Positions 17,235-26,347 of a stretch of DNA of 42,113 bases are shown in pieces. This stretch comes from Lactiplantibacillus songbeiensis (lineage in GTDB: Bacteria; Bacillota; Bacilli; Lactobacillales; Lactobacillaceae). Position 1 is the stretch's first letter. Each line of letters opens with the position of its first letter. Made by a program: the position numbers and the translations under genes. Where the stretch lies: the NCBI RefSeq assembly GCF_005405125.1, contig NZ_BJDL01000034.1, positions 1-42,113 on the forward strand, written 5' to 3'. Under the pieces are notes generated by a model. It searched no databases, had not been told where the DNA came from, and saw only the letters and a program-made list of their open reading frames with translations.

Positions 17235-18173
17235 TTATTTAAGATATTTCGCCATAAAAGTATCGACTTTTTGCGTATACACTTTTGGCTGTTTCGTAAA
17301 GGACTCCGCATGACCAGCACCTGGGACAACCCAGAGTTGTTTATCCTTAACCGTAGTCGCCTGATAGTTTTGATAGACCATCTTCGTTGGCACAAACGTA
17401 TCACTACCGCCATGGATGAAAAAGATTGGCAAGCGATTATGCTTCAATTGCGTTACGGAACTGGCTTTTAAGAAATTAAAATGGGCTTTGGCTTGTGCGA
17501 CCCAACTAGCAGTGTAAATCAACGGGAATTTCGGCAAATGATATAACGCTTTTAACTCATACGTCAATTCATCGCCCACACTCGTATAACCACAATCTTC
17601 AATAATGGCCTTAACTTGCGATGGCAACTGCTCTCCACTCATCATCATGACGGTTGCACCACCCATCGAAACACCAAACAGGCCGATACGACTATCTTGG
17701 CCCACATGGCGAATAACTTGTTGCGTCCATTTGAGATAATCTAAGCGATCCGGCCAACCGAAGCCATAGTAATTACCTTCGCTTTGACCATTACCGCGAT
17801 CATCCGGCGCTAAGACGTTATAGCCTTGGCGATGCCATAAGCGAATATAGCTGGCCATTTGTTCTTTGTTTCCCATATAACCATGCGCCACAATGACGGT
17901 TCGCTTGGTCGCCTTAGCTGCTGGCACAAAATCAGCAACAAGCTTCAAGTTATCCGTTGCCGAGGTTTCCCGCCAAGTCTGCTTGGACACCGTCTTCAAC
18001 CAGTTTTGATTCCGGACCAAGTTCGCATGACTCTTTTTTGAACTATGCGTCAAAACTTTGGGAGTCGGCTCAAAAGCAAAGTGATATAAATAATAACTGC
18101 CGCCCGCAATGCCGATTACGAGCACCGTGACTAAAGCGATAAGCGCTAAAGTCCATTTCTTTCGTCTAGTCAT
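17235..18173 (-). CDS. Membrane-anchored alpha/beta hydrolase
   Basis: Protein of 312 residues with an N-terminal signal anchor (about 7-31) and an extracellular alpha/beta-hydrolase domain. Oxyanion motif HGYMGNKE, nucleophile elbow GVSMGG (Ser169), acid in GGSDTFVP (Asp258) and histidine in GAGHAES (His288) form a complete catalytic triad. Homologues are esterase-like hydrolases of lactobacilli and bacilli; the substrate is unknown. The ATG follows GAGAGGAACG; a TTG one codon upstream was rejected. The DUF1836 gene ends 24 bases upstream on the same strand, suggesting an operon. Confidence 0.85.
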   Translation of the reverse strand: MTRRKKWTLALIALVTVLVIGIAGGSYYLYHFAFEPTPKVLTHSSKKSHANLVRNQNWLKTVSKQTWRETSATDNLKLVADFVPAAKATKRTVIVAHGYMGNKEQMASYIRLWHRQGYNVLAPDDRGNGQSEGNYYGFGWPDRLDYLKWTQQVIRHVGQDSRIGLFGVSMGGATVMMMSGEQLPSQVKAIIEDCGYTSVGDELTYELKALYHLPKFPLIYTASWVAQAKAHFNFLKASSVTQLKHNRLPIFFIHGGSDTFVPTKMVYQNYQATTVKDKQLWVVPGAGHAESFTKQPKVYTQKVDTFMAKYLK

Positions 18174-18197
18174 CAATTCGTTCCTCTCTAAAAACCG

Positions 18198-18659
18198 TTA
18201 ACTTAATCGTTGCGTTGTCAATAAATGCGCGCCAACCGTTTGCGCAGCTAACTCAATGGCTTGCGCCGTCGAATCGGCCGGCGTTAATTGAAGTGGTTGC
18301 AAGCGCAAGGCCCGTTCAAAAGCCAGTTTAAATTGCTGATATCGCGGCTCGATTGCCCGAGAATCACGAATCTTTAAGATCGCGCGACTGATGGTCGTCA
18401 AGTCAAAATCCTGCTTTAGAATCGTCACGACGATCACCGCTACAATCTGGTTACGCGTATATTGCCGCCCAATTGGTCGACTGAAAAAGTGCTGCTTCAC
18501 ATAACTATTGACCATCGTTTTGGTCACTTCCGGAATTCCCAATGGTGCTAACGTTTGATTAACGAGTTGCAATAATTGTTCCATGTAGATGGGCATTGTT
18601 GGTAATGCCGGCCACGGCGTTAACTCAAACTGTGCTAACGCTGACTGGTTATCAGCCAT
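18198..18659 (-). CDS. DUF1836 family protein, possible regulator
   Basis: Cytoplasmic protein of 153 residues. The phrases PTMPIYMEQLLQLVN, VTKTMVNSYVKQHFFSRPIGRQYTRNQIVAVIVVTILKQ and LTTISRAIL match DUF1836, a family with a MerR-like or winged helix-turn-helix character. A DNA-binding role is inferred from the family. GGAGG lies seven bases before the ATG chosen; two closer starts (ATG, GTG) are too near. The alpha/beta hydrolase gene follows in the same operon, and a perfect palindrome lies upstream. Confidence 0.78.
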   Translation of the reverse strand: MADNQSALAQFELTPWPALPTMPIYMEQLLQLVNQTLAPLGIPEVTKTMVNSYVKQHFFSRPIGRQYTRNQIVAVIVVTILKQDFDLTTISRAILKIRDSRAIEPRYQQFKLAFERALRLQPLQLTPADSTAQAIELAAQTVGAHLLTTQRLS

Positions 18660-18737
18660 CATCACGCCTCCTTCTAAATGCTTTACCTAATTTACCGTAA
18701 TCTAGAATTAATTTCAACAGTTACTAGTATTATAAAT

Positions 18738-18761
18738 TAGATTATCTAGGATTATAATCTA
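18738..18761. promoter_or_regulatory. Palindrome upstream of the DUF1836-hydrolase operon
   Basis: TAGATTAT and ATAATCTA arms, eight-base spacer, in an AT-rich region with TATAAT-like boxes. It is a candidate operator, perhaps for autoregulation by the DUF1836 protein. Confidence 0.4.
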
Positions 18762-18890
18762 CGTGATCATTAATCATCACTGCACTTGCGAGGTCTCACC
18801 CTTTTCCGCTAAAATAAGAGAGTCTTAAGGACGTCAAAGTCGGCTTTGACGCCAACTAATCATTACGCCATGACAGAAAGGAACTTTCTC

Positions 18891-19364
18891 ATGAATAACG
18901 TTTACCTCGCTGCGCCTTTTTTTGACGATGCGCAAAAAGCCCGGATCGAACAAGTTAAAAAGGCCTTGATCGCTAATCCGACCATCAACAGCACTGGGAT
19001 CTTTATCCCCGAAGAACATCAATTTGAAGCAGAACCTTTCGGCAGTCGGGCTTGGCAACAATATGTTTATGCCTCCGATATGCGGCAAGTTCATCGCGCC
19101 GATCTCGTTGTTGCCTTGTTAGACTTTGATATGACCAGTGATACGAATGAACCCGATTCTGGGACCATGTTTGAGATTGGTGCCGCGGTCGCCGAAAAGA
19201 CGCCCGTGCTCGTCGTCCAATTCGATGCTGACAAACAATTAAACTTAATGATTGCACAAGGTTTAACCGCATACTTCGATGCCAGTCAAAATGGCTTAGC
19301 CGAATTAGCAGCTTATAATTGTGATGACTTAAAATCAAAACCAGCTAAACGACCAGTTTTCTAA
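18891..19364 (+). CDS. Nucleoside 2-deoxyribosyltransferase
   Basis: Cytoplasmic enzyme of 157 residues that moves the deoxyribosyl group between purine and pyrimidine bases in nucleoside salvage. It has the family's VYLAAPFF start, YASDMRQVHRADLVVALL, and PDSGTMFEIGAAVAEKTPVLVV, where Glu95 corresponds to the nucleophile of the L. leichmannii enzyme (also 157 residues). The ATG follows AAGGA; 15 in-frame codons upstream contain another ATG without a ribosome-binding site. It is monocistronic with a strong terminator. Confidence 0.9.
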   Translation: MNNVYLAAPFFDDAQKARIEQVKKALIANPTINSTGIFIPEEHQFEAEPFGSRAWQQYVYASDMRQVHRADLVVALLDFDMTSDTNEPDSGTMFEIGAAVAEKTPVLVVQFDADKQLNLMIAQGLTAYFDASQNGLAELAAYNCDDLKSKPAKRPVF

Positions 19365-19376
19365 AGCGGTCCATTC

Positions 19377-19413
19377 AAAAACGCGCGAGCAATCAGCTCA
19401 GCGCGTTTTTTTG
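19377..19413 (+). terminator. Terminator of the deoxyribosyltransferase gene
   Basis: AAAAACGCGC-GAGC stem with GCTC-GCGCGTTTTT and a T-run. Confidence 0.85.
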
Positions 19414-19581
19414 ATTATTCAGTTAACTCGGCCACTGCGACTAAGTCAACAACGTCGTCACTAACCAACCTTGATATAACTCAATTCATATGCAACTAAG
19501 TTTTAAACACCACAACTCAAAATTTCTGGTCCATTTAGCCGCTGCCGCTTGTCATCACTAATATGCTAATCGTTCCGCTCC

Positions 19582-19719
19582 GGTTAGGCTGGATTGATGC
19601 TGGAACGTGGTGGCCGCGTTTACGAGCCAAAGTACGGTCTCGCAAGCCGGGCTTTCACTAGGTCGAGAAAGCCACTCGGCCAAGTGAAATTTCACCACTG
19701 AGCATCATCCAGCCTAACC
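19582..19719. repeat. Single structured repeat unit, variant outer stem
   Basis: Outer arms GGTTAGGCTGGATTGATGCT / AGCATCATCCAGCCTAACC enclose the family core (GGAACGTGGTGGCC, ACGAGCC..GGTCTCG, GCCGGGCTT, CACCACTGAGC) read in reverse orientation. The first inner stem is TTTCACT/AGTGAAA, different from but paired like other copies. Confidence 0.8.
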
Positions 19720-19790
19720 TACGCTAAATAGCAGGCTAATTGTAATTAAACTTAATCTTCTATGTTGATTAGCCTAACTTTAGTCGCAGT

Positions 19791-19941
19791 GACCAGTAGA
19801 TTCGCCGTGTCGAATCACTTAGACCGGTGAGTTTTCCGGTCTTAGTGATTGGGCCAGCTTGTTAGACGTGGTTTTCGGCTAACAAGTGCCCTGCAGACCG
19901 TTCTTTGGCTGCAGGTCTGCCCCACCGCGAACCTGCTGGTC
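19791..19941. repeat. Diverged structured element with an extra hairpin
   Basis: Outer arms GACCAGTAGATTCGC / GCGAACCTGCTGGTC (two wobbles) enclose CGTGTCG, a stem AATCACTTAGACCGG/CCGGTCTTAGTGATT, a stem CTTGTTAG/CTAACAAG, and a third CTGCAG..CTGCAG hairpin. The order of parts matches the repeat family though little primary sequence is shared. Confidence 0.6.
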
Positions 19942-19962
19942 AACGGAGACGGCCAATCACAT

Positions 19963-20002
19963 AAAAAAATAACCTCACCAGCCGTTAAGCCCGTGAGGTT
20001 AT
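19963..20002 (-). terminator. Terminator of the beta-helix/GW protein gene
   Basis: ATAACCTCAC and GTGAGGTTAT arms followed by seven T residues on the minus strand, just past the stop codon. Confidence 0.85.
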
Positions 20003-20014
20003 CATCAATCTTGG

Positions 20015-22198
20015 TTATTTCAAATCAAAAGCAGAAGCACGTGTCCAATTACCATTTTCCATTTGATAGAAAGTGGTCACAGCGCCCTTTGAATCGGTCC
20101 GGCGAGCCCGCTGCACAATCTTAACGTTCAATTGTGAGACATCGCCAGTCGTCCCTTTAGCCTTAGCTAAGTCTTCTGCATTAAAGACCTTGTCATAGAC
20201 TGGGTAACGTTTAATCAAATTCAACGTCTTGCTGTAGTCTTCATACGTAATCTTGTCAAAGACTAAGCCGCTCTTGCGAATCCAGAATTTTTTGGCCGCT
20301 GAATCCTTAGTAAAACGAATCCGGTACCAAGTCCCTGAATCAGCGTCAGCTTTCATATCAATGTAAGCCCGCGTGTAGCCAAGCTTCTTCCAATCAACCT
20401 TGGCCGTCTTCCAGTTCTTAGCACCCTTGATATGGTTGTAAAGCACAAAGTTTTTCGCTTGTAAGTTCGTTGCTAATTCTGCATGTTGGGTATCCAAGCC
20501 AGCCCGATACGTTTGAGTATCATTAGTCTGGTCATGTTTCTTGGTCGACCAACTGCTCAATGATTGCAGATTATTACGCTTCTTAGCTGAGATTGACACG
20601 CCGCCAATCCGAATCCAATAATGGTCGGCTGTTTTTGCGTTACTAAACGCAATCCGGTACCATTGGCCAGACGAAGCTTTGGCATACTTATCTACATAAA
20701 CCGTTGACCCTAACTTCTTCCAATCTGGTACGACTAGATTCCAGTTCTTGTGACCACGAACATGGTTATAAAGCGCGTATTTCTTGCTAACGGCTTTAGC
20801 ACTAACCTTAGCTGCTTGCACTTGTGATCCGTGGAAATAAGTTTCCGTCTTGTTCGTTGCCTTACGCTTCTTAGTCGGCATTGAGATAGATAATTTACCA
20901 GAATCTTCAATCTGCGTCCCACCGGGCACTTCCTCAACCTGAGTACCTGGTAAAGCCGTTGATTTATTATTGCTAATCGCCATGCCAGTCGTGTCGAAGT
21001 TAGCCGTAACAAATGGCACACTACTCTTAGCCGTTTGAATCGTATTACCGGTAATCGTAATGTTCGTCATCTTGGTACCAGTCTTGGCATCCAAGTAAAC
21101 GTAACGGTTATCAGGACTCAAGTTAGAAAACGTATTGTTTTTAATGTTTAAGTTGTCCATCGTAATGTCTTTTTCGGTATTATATAAACGAATATAATTC
21201 CCAGACCCAAGGGCATACTTATTAACGAATTGATTGTTTTGAATGTATAAGTTCGACACATCCCGGAAATGAATATTGGCATCATCTTCGGTTAATAATG
21301 GCCGGACATCTTGCACGTAGTTATTTTCAAAGTAAACGTCATGAATAATGCCGTCTTGACCATGGTTATAAAGCGCATGTTGGCCGATTGGGTTTGGCGC
21401 AAAACTTTGCACATAACCATTCGTCTTTTGCACTGGTAAGAACTTGTTATTCGTGACATGAACATCATAAGTTGGTAAGTTATCATATTGATCGCCCGGG
21501 TTCTTGTAAGACATCGCCTTGGCGTTCGAGTAATCAACCTGGATAGCTTCTTTATATTGCTTATCCGCACCATTAAATCCAGTAAAAGTTGAGTTTTGAA
21601 CAGTAATATCATGACTACCGTCTAAATCAATATAATGGCCAGTTGGTGATTCCGCGTTATCAAAGGTACAACCGTCAAACAAGACCTTGGACGCATGATG
21701 GACACTTTGCGTAAAGATTGATTGACCAGCCGTGGTTTGACTCCCCTTAAATGTGGCGTTTTTCCAAGTAATGTTGGAGATTCCGCCATCGTAGCCAGCA
21801 TTCGGGCTTGGATAGACAAAGTTCACACGCCGGGCATTATCGACGATGAAATTAGCCCCATCTTCGAAGTTAAACGTAATGTTGGAATGTAACTTAACCA
21901 CTTCGGTGCCTGTATCGCTACCAAAATGATAATCACCCTTGGGCACATTGATCACGAGTGGCGCACTGGTATTAGCATCAATAATGTCTTGTAAATTCTT
22001 CACATTATCAATCGCCGCATTATTACCAACTAAGCCCGCATCCTTAGCATTGACTGTCTTGACATTACTAGTTGTCGCAGCCACCGCATTAACTTGTGGT
22101 TGAACTAAGGTGGTGCCACCAGCTGTCAATAACACACCCATGGTAACTAATCCTAAGCCGGCTGCCCAATTGGTCCGTCGGCGGGTACTATGTTTCAT
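20015..22198 (-). CDS. Secreted beta-helix protein with GW cell-wall-binding modules
   Basis: Exported protein of 727 residues. A basic, hydrophobic signal peptide (about 1-43) is followed by a right-handed parallel beta-helix domain (about 60-450) of the pectate-lyase/glycoside-hydrolase type, seen from repeated N-rich rungs such as SNITWKNATFKGS, HDITVQNSTFTGF and NLYIQNNQFVN. The C-terminus has two clear GW/SH3-like modules (KKYALYNHVRGHKNW..WYRI; KNFVLYNHIKGAKNW..WYRI) and a shorter third one, which usually attach proteins non-covalently to teichoic acid. A polysaccharide target is inferred. GGGGAGG precedes this ATG; the frame stays open far upstream through a repeat element, but that part has no ribosome-binding site and was excluded. 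Confidence 0.85.
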   Translation of the reverse strand: MKHSTRRRTNWAAGLGLVTMGVLLTAGGTTLVQPQVNAVAATTSNVKTVNAKDAGLVGNNAAIDNVKNLQDIIDANTSAPLVINVPKGDYHFGSDTGTEVVKLHSNITFNFEDGANFIVDNARRVNFVYPSPNAGYDGGISNITWKNATFKGSQTTAGQSIFTQSVHHASKVLFDGCTFDNAESPTGHYIDLDGSHDITVQNSTFTGFNGADKQYKEAIQVDYSNAKAMSYKNPGDQYDNLPTYDVHVTNNKFLPVQKTNGYVQSFAPNPIGQHALYNHGQDGIIHDVYFENNYVQDVRPLLTEDDANIHFRDVSNLYIQNNQFVNKYALGSGNYIRLYNTEKDITMDNLNIKNNTFSNLSPDNRYVYLDAKTGTKMTNITITGNTIQTAKSSVPFVTANFDTTGMAISNNKSTALPGTQVEEVPGGTQIEDSGKLSISMPTKKRKATNKTETYFHGSQVQAAKVSAKAVSKKYALYNHVRGHKNWNLVVPDWKKLGSTVYVDKYAKASSGQWYRIAFSNAKTADHYWIRIGGVSISAKKRNNLQSLSSWSTKKHDQTNDTQTYRAGLDTQHAELATNLQAKNFVLYNHIKGAKNWKTAKVDWKKLGYTRAYIDMKADADSGTWYRIRFTKDSAAKKFWIRKSGLVFDKITYEDYSKTLNLIKRYPVYDKVFNAEDLAKAKGTTGDVSQLNVKIVQRARRTDSKGAVTTFYQMENGNWTRASAFDLK

Positions 22199-22311
22199 TA
22201 TAAATTTCCTCCCCATAACCCTTTTTTTCCTGGTTAGTTTTAGTCTATCATGAAAACCATTAACAGAAAGATTTGTTAACCAATTGTAAAACAATCGACA
22301 TATATTCTTAG

Positions 22312-22709
22312 TACGGCTGGTGTTAGTTAAAATTGCCGCCTGCCGGTTGGTTCCTAAAACGCTGGAACGCCATGGACCATTTTGAAGCCGCAGCCCGGTC
22401 TTCAAAGCTGGCCTTGGCCTAAGTCCGAGCAGACCACTCGCACTAAGGCCAACGACACGGCTGAGCATTTTAGGAACCAACCTCTCGGCTAAATTTGTAG
22501 TCGACAATAAATAGTCATTAATTTCTGTTAATTAACATCGGGCGGGCCAGAATTGGCTCAGTAGTGTCGTTTATCTAAGTCGTTGTTCTTCCGACTTAGA
22601 TAAAGCCCGGCTTGGAAGAACGTACTTCGGTTTCCAAACGCGGTCACCACGTTCCAGCCGATTCTGGCCCAACCAGAGTGACAATCTAATCCAACTAGCA
22701 CCAAATATA
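22312..22709. repeat. Composite structured repeat, complete two-unit copy
   Basis: First unit 22345-22482 (138 nt; outer arms as in the 14.7-kb copy, with one C-A mismatch), second unit about 22545-22669. The ends TACGGCTGGTGTTAGTT and CCAACTAGCACCAAATATA are diverged terminal inverted repeats. Inner stems TTTATCTAAGTCG/CGACTTAGATAAA and TTGGAA/TTCCAA stay paired. Confidence 0.85.
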
Positions 22710-22834
22710 CCTCAAGCATAGCTGGTTAACTGACTAAATGTACAAAATATTAAATAGTTTGTTGCCATGATTAACGAAATCCGGGTCAACATTGGTATAA
22801 TTAGACCATAAACTCAAAAACGGAGGTGTGCGGA

Positions 22835-24385
22835 ATGCAAATTAAACTAATCTCGACCAGCGATGTCCACGGCTACTTAGCGCCTACTGATTATAGCCGC
22901 CGGACCGACGTCGCGCCTTTTGGTCTGAGTCGCGCCGCTACCCTAATTCGGCAACTGACAGCAACGGATGACGACACGGTCTGGCCAATCGTCATCGACA
23001 ATGGTGACTTTGTACAAGGATCACCATTAACATATTTCATTGCGCGGCAACATTTAGAAGCTGCACCATTATACTCACGGCTCGCCAATTGTAATCAGGT
23101 TCAAGCTGGTATTTTTGGCAACCACGAATTTAACTACGGGTTAGATTTCTTAGACTTATGCGAATCGGCCCGTCACTATCCGATGTTGGCCGCCAATATC
23201 GAAGATGATCAACACCGCACGTTATTTTCCAAGCCCTATACCATTTTGGAGCGGGCGGGGGTTAAAGTGGCTATTCTAGGCTTAACGACACAATTTGTCG
23301 GCCGCTGGGAACTGCCATCCCATCTAAAAGGCCTGCATTTTAAAGACGTCGTGACCACGGCTAAGGCGTACGTGCCTAAGCTACGGCAACTCGCGGACAT
23401 CGTGGTTGTCGCTTATCATGGTGGGTTGGAATGCGATCCCCAAACTAATCATCCAACTGAACGGCTAAACGGTGAGAACCGGGGCTCAGCCTTATTGAAT
23501 GAAGTTCCCGGCATCGACGCCTTAATTACTGGCCATCAGCATCGTCGCCTAGCTGTTAATATTAATGGGATTCCAGTGACCCAACCTGGCATGAAAGGTC
23601 AAAACGTTGGCCTGATTACCTTAGATTTAGATGCCCAACATCATATCACCACTCGTAAAGCTGAAACGTTAAGCGTCAAGCATGCCGCTCCAGATGCGCA
23701 AGCGATGGCGCTAATCAAACCAATCAATGATCAAATGGAAGATTGGCTCGACACCCCATTAGGGACCATTAACGGGGATATGTTAGTTCATGAACCACTT
23801 GCAGCTCGGTTACATAACCATCCGTATCTGAACTTTATTAATCAAGTCGAAATGGCTGCGACCGGCACCGACATTGCGGCCACGGCACTTTTTAACGATG
23901 ATGTGCCAGGCTTAAAACCAAACGTGACCTTACGCGAAGTGATGAACAGCTATGTCTATCCAAATAAATTAGCCGTTGAAACCATTACTGGCGCCGATCT
24001 CAAAGCTGCCTTGGAACGCTGTGCCAGTTACTTCTTACTTCAAGATAGCCATGTGATCGTTAATCCAGAATTTTTAAAACCCAAACTACGGCATTATGTT
24101 TATGATATTTACAGCGGCATCGACTACACCTTTGATTTAACCCGCCCAATGGGACAACGAGTCGTCCAGCTAGATTATCATGGCCAGGCTGTGACCCCTG
24201 AACAACCATTAACCGTCACGCTAAATCATTATCGCGCTGGGGGCGGTGGCAACTACCCGATGTTCAGTACCACGAAGATTCAGCGCCAACTGCCAACTGA
24301 TATGACCGTTTTGATTGCCGACTATTTCGCTAAGCATCCCGTCGTTACGGCGACCCAGCCAACTAACTTTAAGGTTAAGTACTAA
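22835..24385 (+). CDS. Intracellular 5'-nucleotidase/2',3'-cyclic phosphodiesterase-like metallophosphatase
   Basis: Protein of 516 residues with no signal peptide, so probably cytoplasmic. The calcineurin-like metal-site motifs are in order: DVHG (10-13), GDFVQGSP (57-64), GNHEF (95-99), AYHGG (194-198) and GHQH (233-236). A C-terminal 5'-nucleotidase substrate domain follows, with NSYVYPNKLAVETITGADLK and HYRAGGGGNY. The family removes phosphate from nucleotides or opens 2',3'-cyclic nucleotides; the exact substrate is unknown. The ATG follows GGAGG at a good distance; an in-frame GTG overlapping that site was rejected. Confidence 0.87.
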   Translation: MQIKLISTSDVHGYLAPTDYSRRTDVAPFGLSRAATLIRQLTATDDDTVWPIVIDNGDFVQGSPLTYFIARQHLEAAPLYSRLANCNQVQAGIFGNHEFNYGLDFLDLCESARHYPMLAANIEDDQHRTLFSKPYTILERAGVKVAILGLTTQFVGRWELPSHLKGLHFKDVVTTAKAYVPKLRQLADIVVVAYHGGLECDPQTNHPTERLNGENRGSALLNEVPGIDALITGHQHRRLAVNINGIPVTQPGMKGQNVGLITLDLDAQHHITTRKAETLSVKHAAPDAQAMALIKPINDQMEDWLDTPLGTINGDMLVHEPLAARLHNHPYLNFINQVEMAATGTDIAATALFNDDVPGLKPNVTLREVMNSYVYPNKLAVETITGADLKAALERCASYFLLQDSHVIVNPEFLKPKLRHYVYDIYSGIDYTFDLTRPMGQRVVQLDYHGQAVTPEQPLTVTLNHYRAGGGGNYPMFSTTKIQRQLPTDMTVLIADYFAKHPVVTATQPTNFKVKY

Positions 24386-24386
24386 A

Positions 24387-24425
24387 CTGCCACTCTGGTT
24401 GGTCCAGAATCGGCTGGCGTTAATT
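24387..24425. repeat. Remnant of the structured repeat
   Basis: GCCACTCTGGTTGG, CCAGAATCGGCTGG and then CGTTAATTAAC, which belongs to the far side of complete copies. The whole interior is missing, consistent with a precise deletion of the hairpin. Confidence 0.7.
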
Positions 24426-24505
24426 AACCGATATTTGAACTTAAGACCACTCTAGACGCAACGTCACTATGTCTAAAACTTAGCCTCAAGCTACTCAACC
24501 AAATC

Positions 24506-24565
24506 AAAAACGTCCAACCTTAGCACCGGTCATTTACCGATGTTAAAGTTGGACGTTTTATTTTA
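24506..24565. terminator. Bidirectional terminator between nucleotidase and reductase genes
   Basis: AAAACGTCCAACCTT and AAAGTTGGACGTTTTA arms with A and T tracts on the two sides; it serves two convergent genes. Confidence 0.85.
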
Positions 24566-24573
24566 ATGTCAGA

Positions 24574-25434
24574 TTAGAAATTAACCGTATCTGGATCATT
24601 AGCCAAACCAGCAACCCCACGGAGGCCGTCGATGGTTGCCATATCGTCTTCACTTAATTCAAAATCAAAGATTTCAGTATTTTGTTGAATCCGATCGGCG
24701 TGAACTGATTTTGGCAGTGGCAAGAACCCATGTTGCAAGGACCAGCGCAAGACCACTTGGGCCACACTCTTGTCATACTTTTGCGCCATCGTTTGTAATT
24801 CTGTAATACCAAAGATCTTACCAGTGCCTAATGGACTGTAAGCTTCTGATAAAATACCATGGGCGTCATTGTAAGCCACAACTTCTGGTTCCATGTCGCT
24901 AGGATTCAAGAAGATTTGGTTAACCGCTGGCACTACTTTAGCGGTCTTTAGTAAGGCATCCAAATGCTTCGGCCGAAAGTTTGAGACCCCAATGGCCCGC
25001 GCTTTACGATCCGCATAAGCTTCTTCCATCGCCCGCCACGTATCCGCGTTTAATTGTTCCCAATTATCCCGCATATCAGCTGGGTTTGGCCAGTGAATCA
25101 AGTATAAATCAACATAATCCAAACCTAATTTAGCTAAAGACGTGTCTAAGGCCTTTTTTGCTGCTTCGTAACCATGATCGGCGTTCCAAAGCTTCGTCGT
25201 AACGAATAACTCTTTGCGGTCAACACCACTATCAGCGATGGCCTTGCCAACACTATCTTCGTTGCCGTAAGCAGCCGCCGTGTCGATGTGCCGGTAGCCA
25301 GCCTTTAGTGCGGCTAATACTGAGTCATAAGCCACTTGACCATCAGGTGTCTGCCACGTGCCGAAGCCCACAACTGGAATTTTAGTGCCATTATTTAATG
25401 CATACGTATCGGTGAGTTTGGTAATTTTTGTCAT
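24574..25434 (-). CDS. Aldo/keto reductase (2,5-diketo-gluconate reductase type)
   Basis: Cytoplasmic NADPH-dependent oxidoreductase of 286 residues. The AKR catalytic tetrad is visible: Asp51 and Tyr56 (DTAAAYGNE), Lys81 (TTKLWN) and His114 (LIHWP). Other family signatures are GVSNFRPKHLDAL and LPKSVHADRIQQN. The natural substrate is unknown; relatives reduce small aldehydes and ketones. The ATG follows GGAGG; the frame extends upstream without a better start. It is divergent from the ThrE-type exporter operon. Confidence 0.9.
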   Translation of the reverse strand: MTKITKLTDTYALNNGTKIPVVGFGTWQTPDGQVAYDSVLAALKAGYRHIDTAAAYGNEDSVGKAIADSGVDRKELFVTTKLWNADHGYEAAKKALDTSLAKLGLDYVDLYLIHWPNPADMRDNWEQLNADTWRAMEEAYADRKARAIGVSNFRPKHLDALLKTAKVVPAVNQIFLNPSDMEPEVVAYNDAHGILSEAYSPLGTGKIFGITELQTMAQKYDKSVAQVVLRWSLQHGFLPLPKSVHADRIQQNTEIFDFELSEDDMATIDGLRGVAGLANDPDTVNF

Positions 25435-25582
25435 GCCAAAAAACCTCCAATTTTTAATTACAACATCAAGTTTACCGGTTAACGAAGTCCGCTGCCAAGT
25501 AATCTGTTTCAGAAAAGATGACGGTCGCGGAAATAAGTGCGAAAATATAAGCAACCCTTTTAGAGAAACGGAGGTCGCGGTC

Positions 25583-26335
25583 ATGACAGACGCCAATTTA
25601 TTGATGAATACCACGTTACTAGCCGGCGCTATTTTGCTTGAAAATGGCGCTGAAATCGCCCGCGTGGAAGATACCATGCAGCGAATCGCCACGAATGCTG
25701 GCTATCCGGATGCCCAAGTTTTTGTCCTACTAACGGGGATCACCATTTCCTTACCAACCGTCGCAGCTAGTCAAGTTCGCGCCATTCACCAACGCGGCAT
25801 GGATTTGGAAAAAGTCGATCAAGTCAACACTTTATCGCGGCGCTACGCGGACCACGAGATTGATTTACCTGCATTCGCCACCGCTCTAGCCCATGTGAAC
25901 CAGGCCGTCCCAACATTTCCGTTGAGTTGGCTACTTGTAGCCGCGCTAATCGTCAGTGTCACCTTAATGGTTGCTTTTACGGGTCACGCCACCATCATCG
26001 ACCTAACAACTTGTGCAGTGGCTGGTGTTGTTGGCTTTGCAGCATTCTTTGGGATTAATCGCATTGGTCGGATCCGCTTTCTTAGTGAATTTGTCGGTGC
26101 CTTTTTAATTGGCCTCGTTACCCTGATTAGCTTTTGGCTGAGCCATGGACACTTGCATCCCGATGCCATCATTATCGGTGCTGTGATGCCACTCGTTCCC
26201 GGTGTCGCCATCACTAACGCGGTACGCGATACCATGACCGGTAATTTATTAAGTGGTCCCGCCCGGGCGATTGAAGCGATTCTGTCAGCTTGCGCAATCG
26301 GTCTGGGCATTGCCCTAACATCAATTTTTTACTAG
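25583..26335 (+). CDS. Threonine/serine exporter, ThrE-type N-terminal half (DUF1212)
   Basis: Membrane protein of 250 residues. The cytoplasmic N-terminal part (LLENGAEIARVEDTMQRIATNAGYPDAQVFVLLTGI split by conserved positions) matches the DUF1212/ThrE family; five hydrophobic segments follow (about 115-250), including VPLVPGVAITNAVRD-like residues. ThrE of Corynebacterium exports threonine and serine; in Firmicutes it is commonly split in two genes, as here. GGAGG precedes the ATG; the frame is open further upstream but overlaps the divergent gene. The second half follows after 12 bases. Confidence 0.87.
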   Translation: MTDANLLMNTTLLAGAILLENGAEIARVEDTMQRIATNAGYPDAQVFVLLTGITISLPTVAASQVRAIHQRGMDLEKVDQVNTLSRRYADHEIDLPAFATALAHVNQAVPTFPLSWLLVAALIVSVTLMVAFTGHATIIDLTTCAVAGVVGFAAFFGINRIGRIRFLSEFVGAFLIGLVTLISFWLSHGHLHPDAIIIGAVMPLVPGVAITNAVRDTMTGNLLSGPARAIEAILSACAIGLGIALTSIFY

Positions 26336-26347
26336 GAGGTGACCAGC

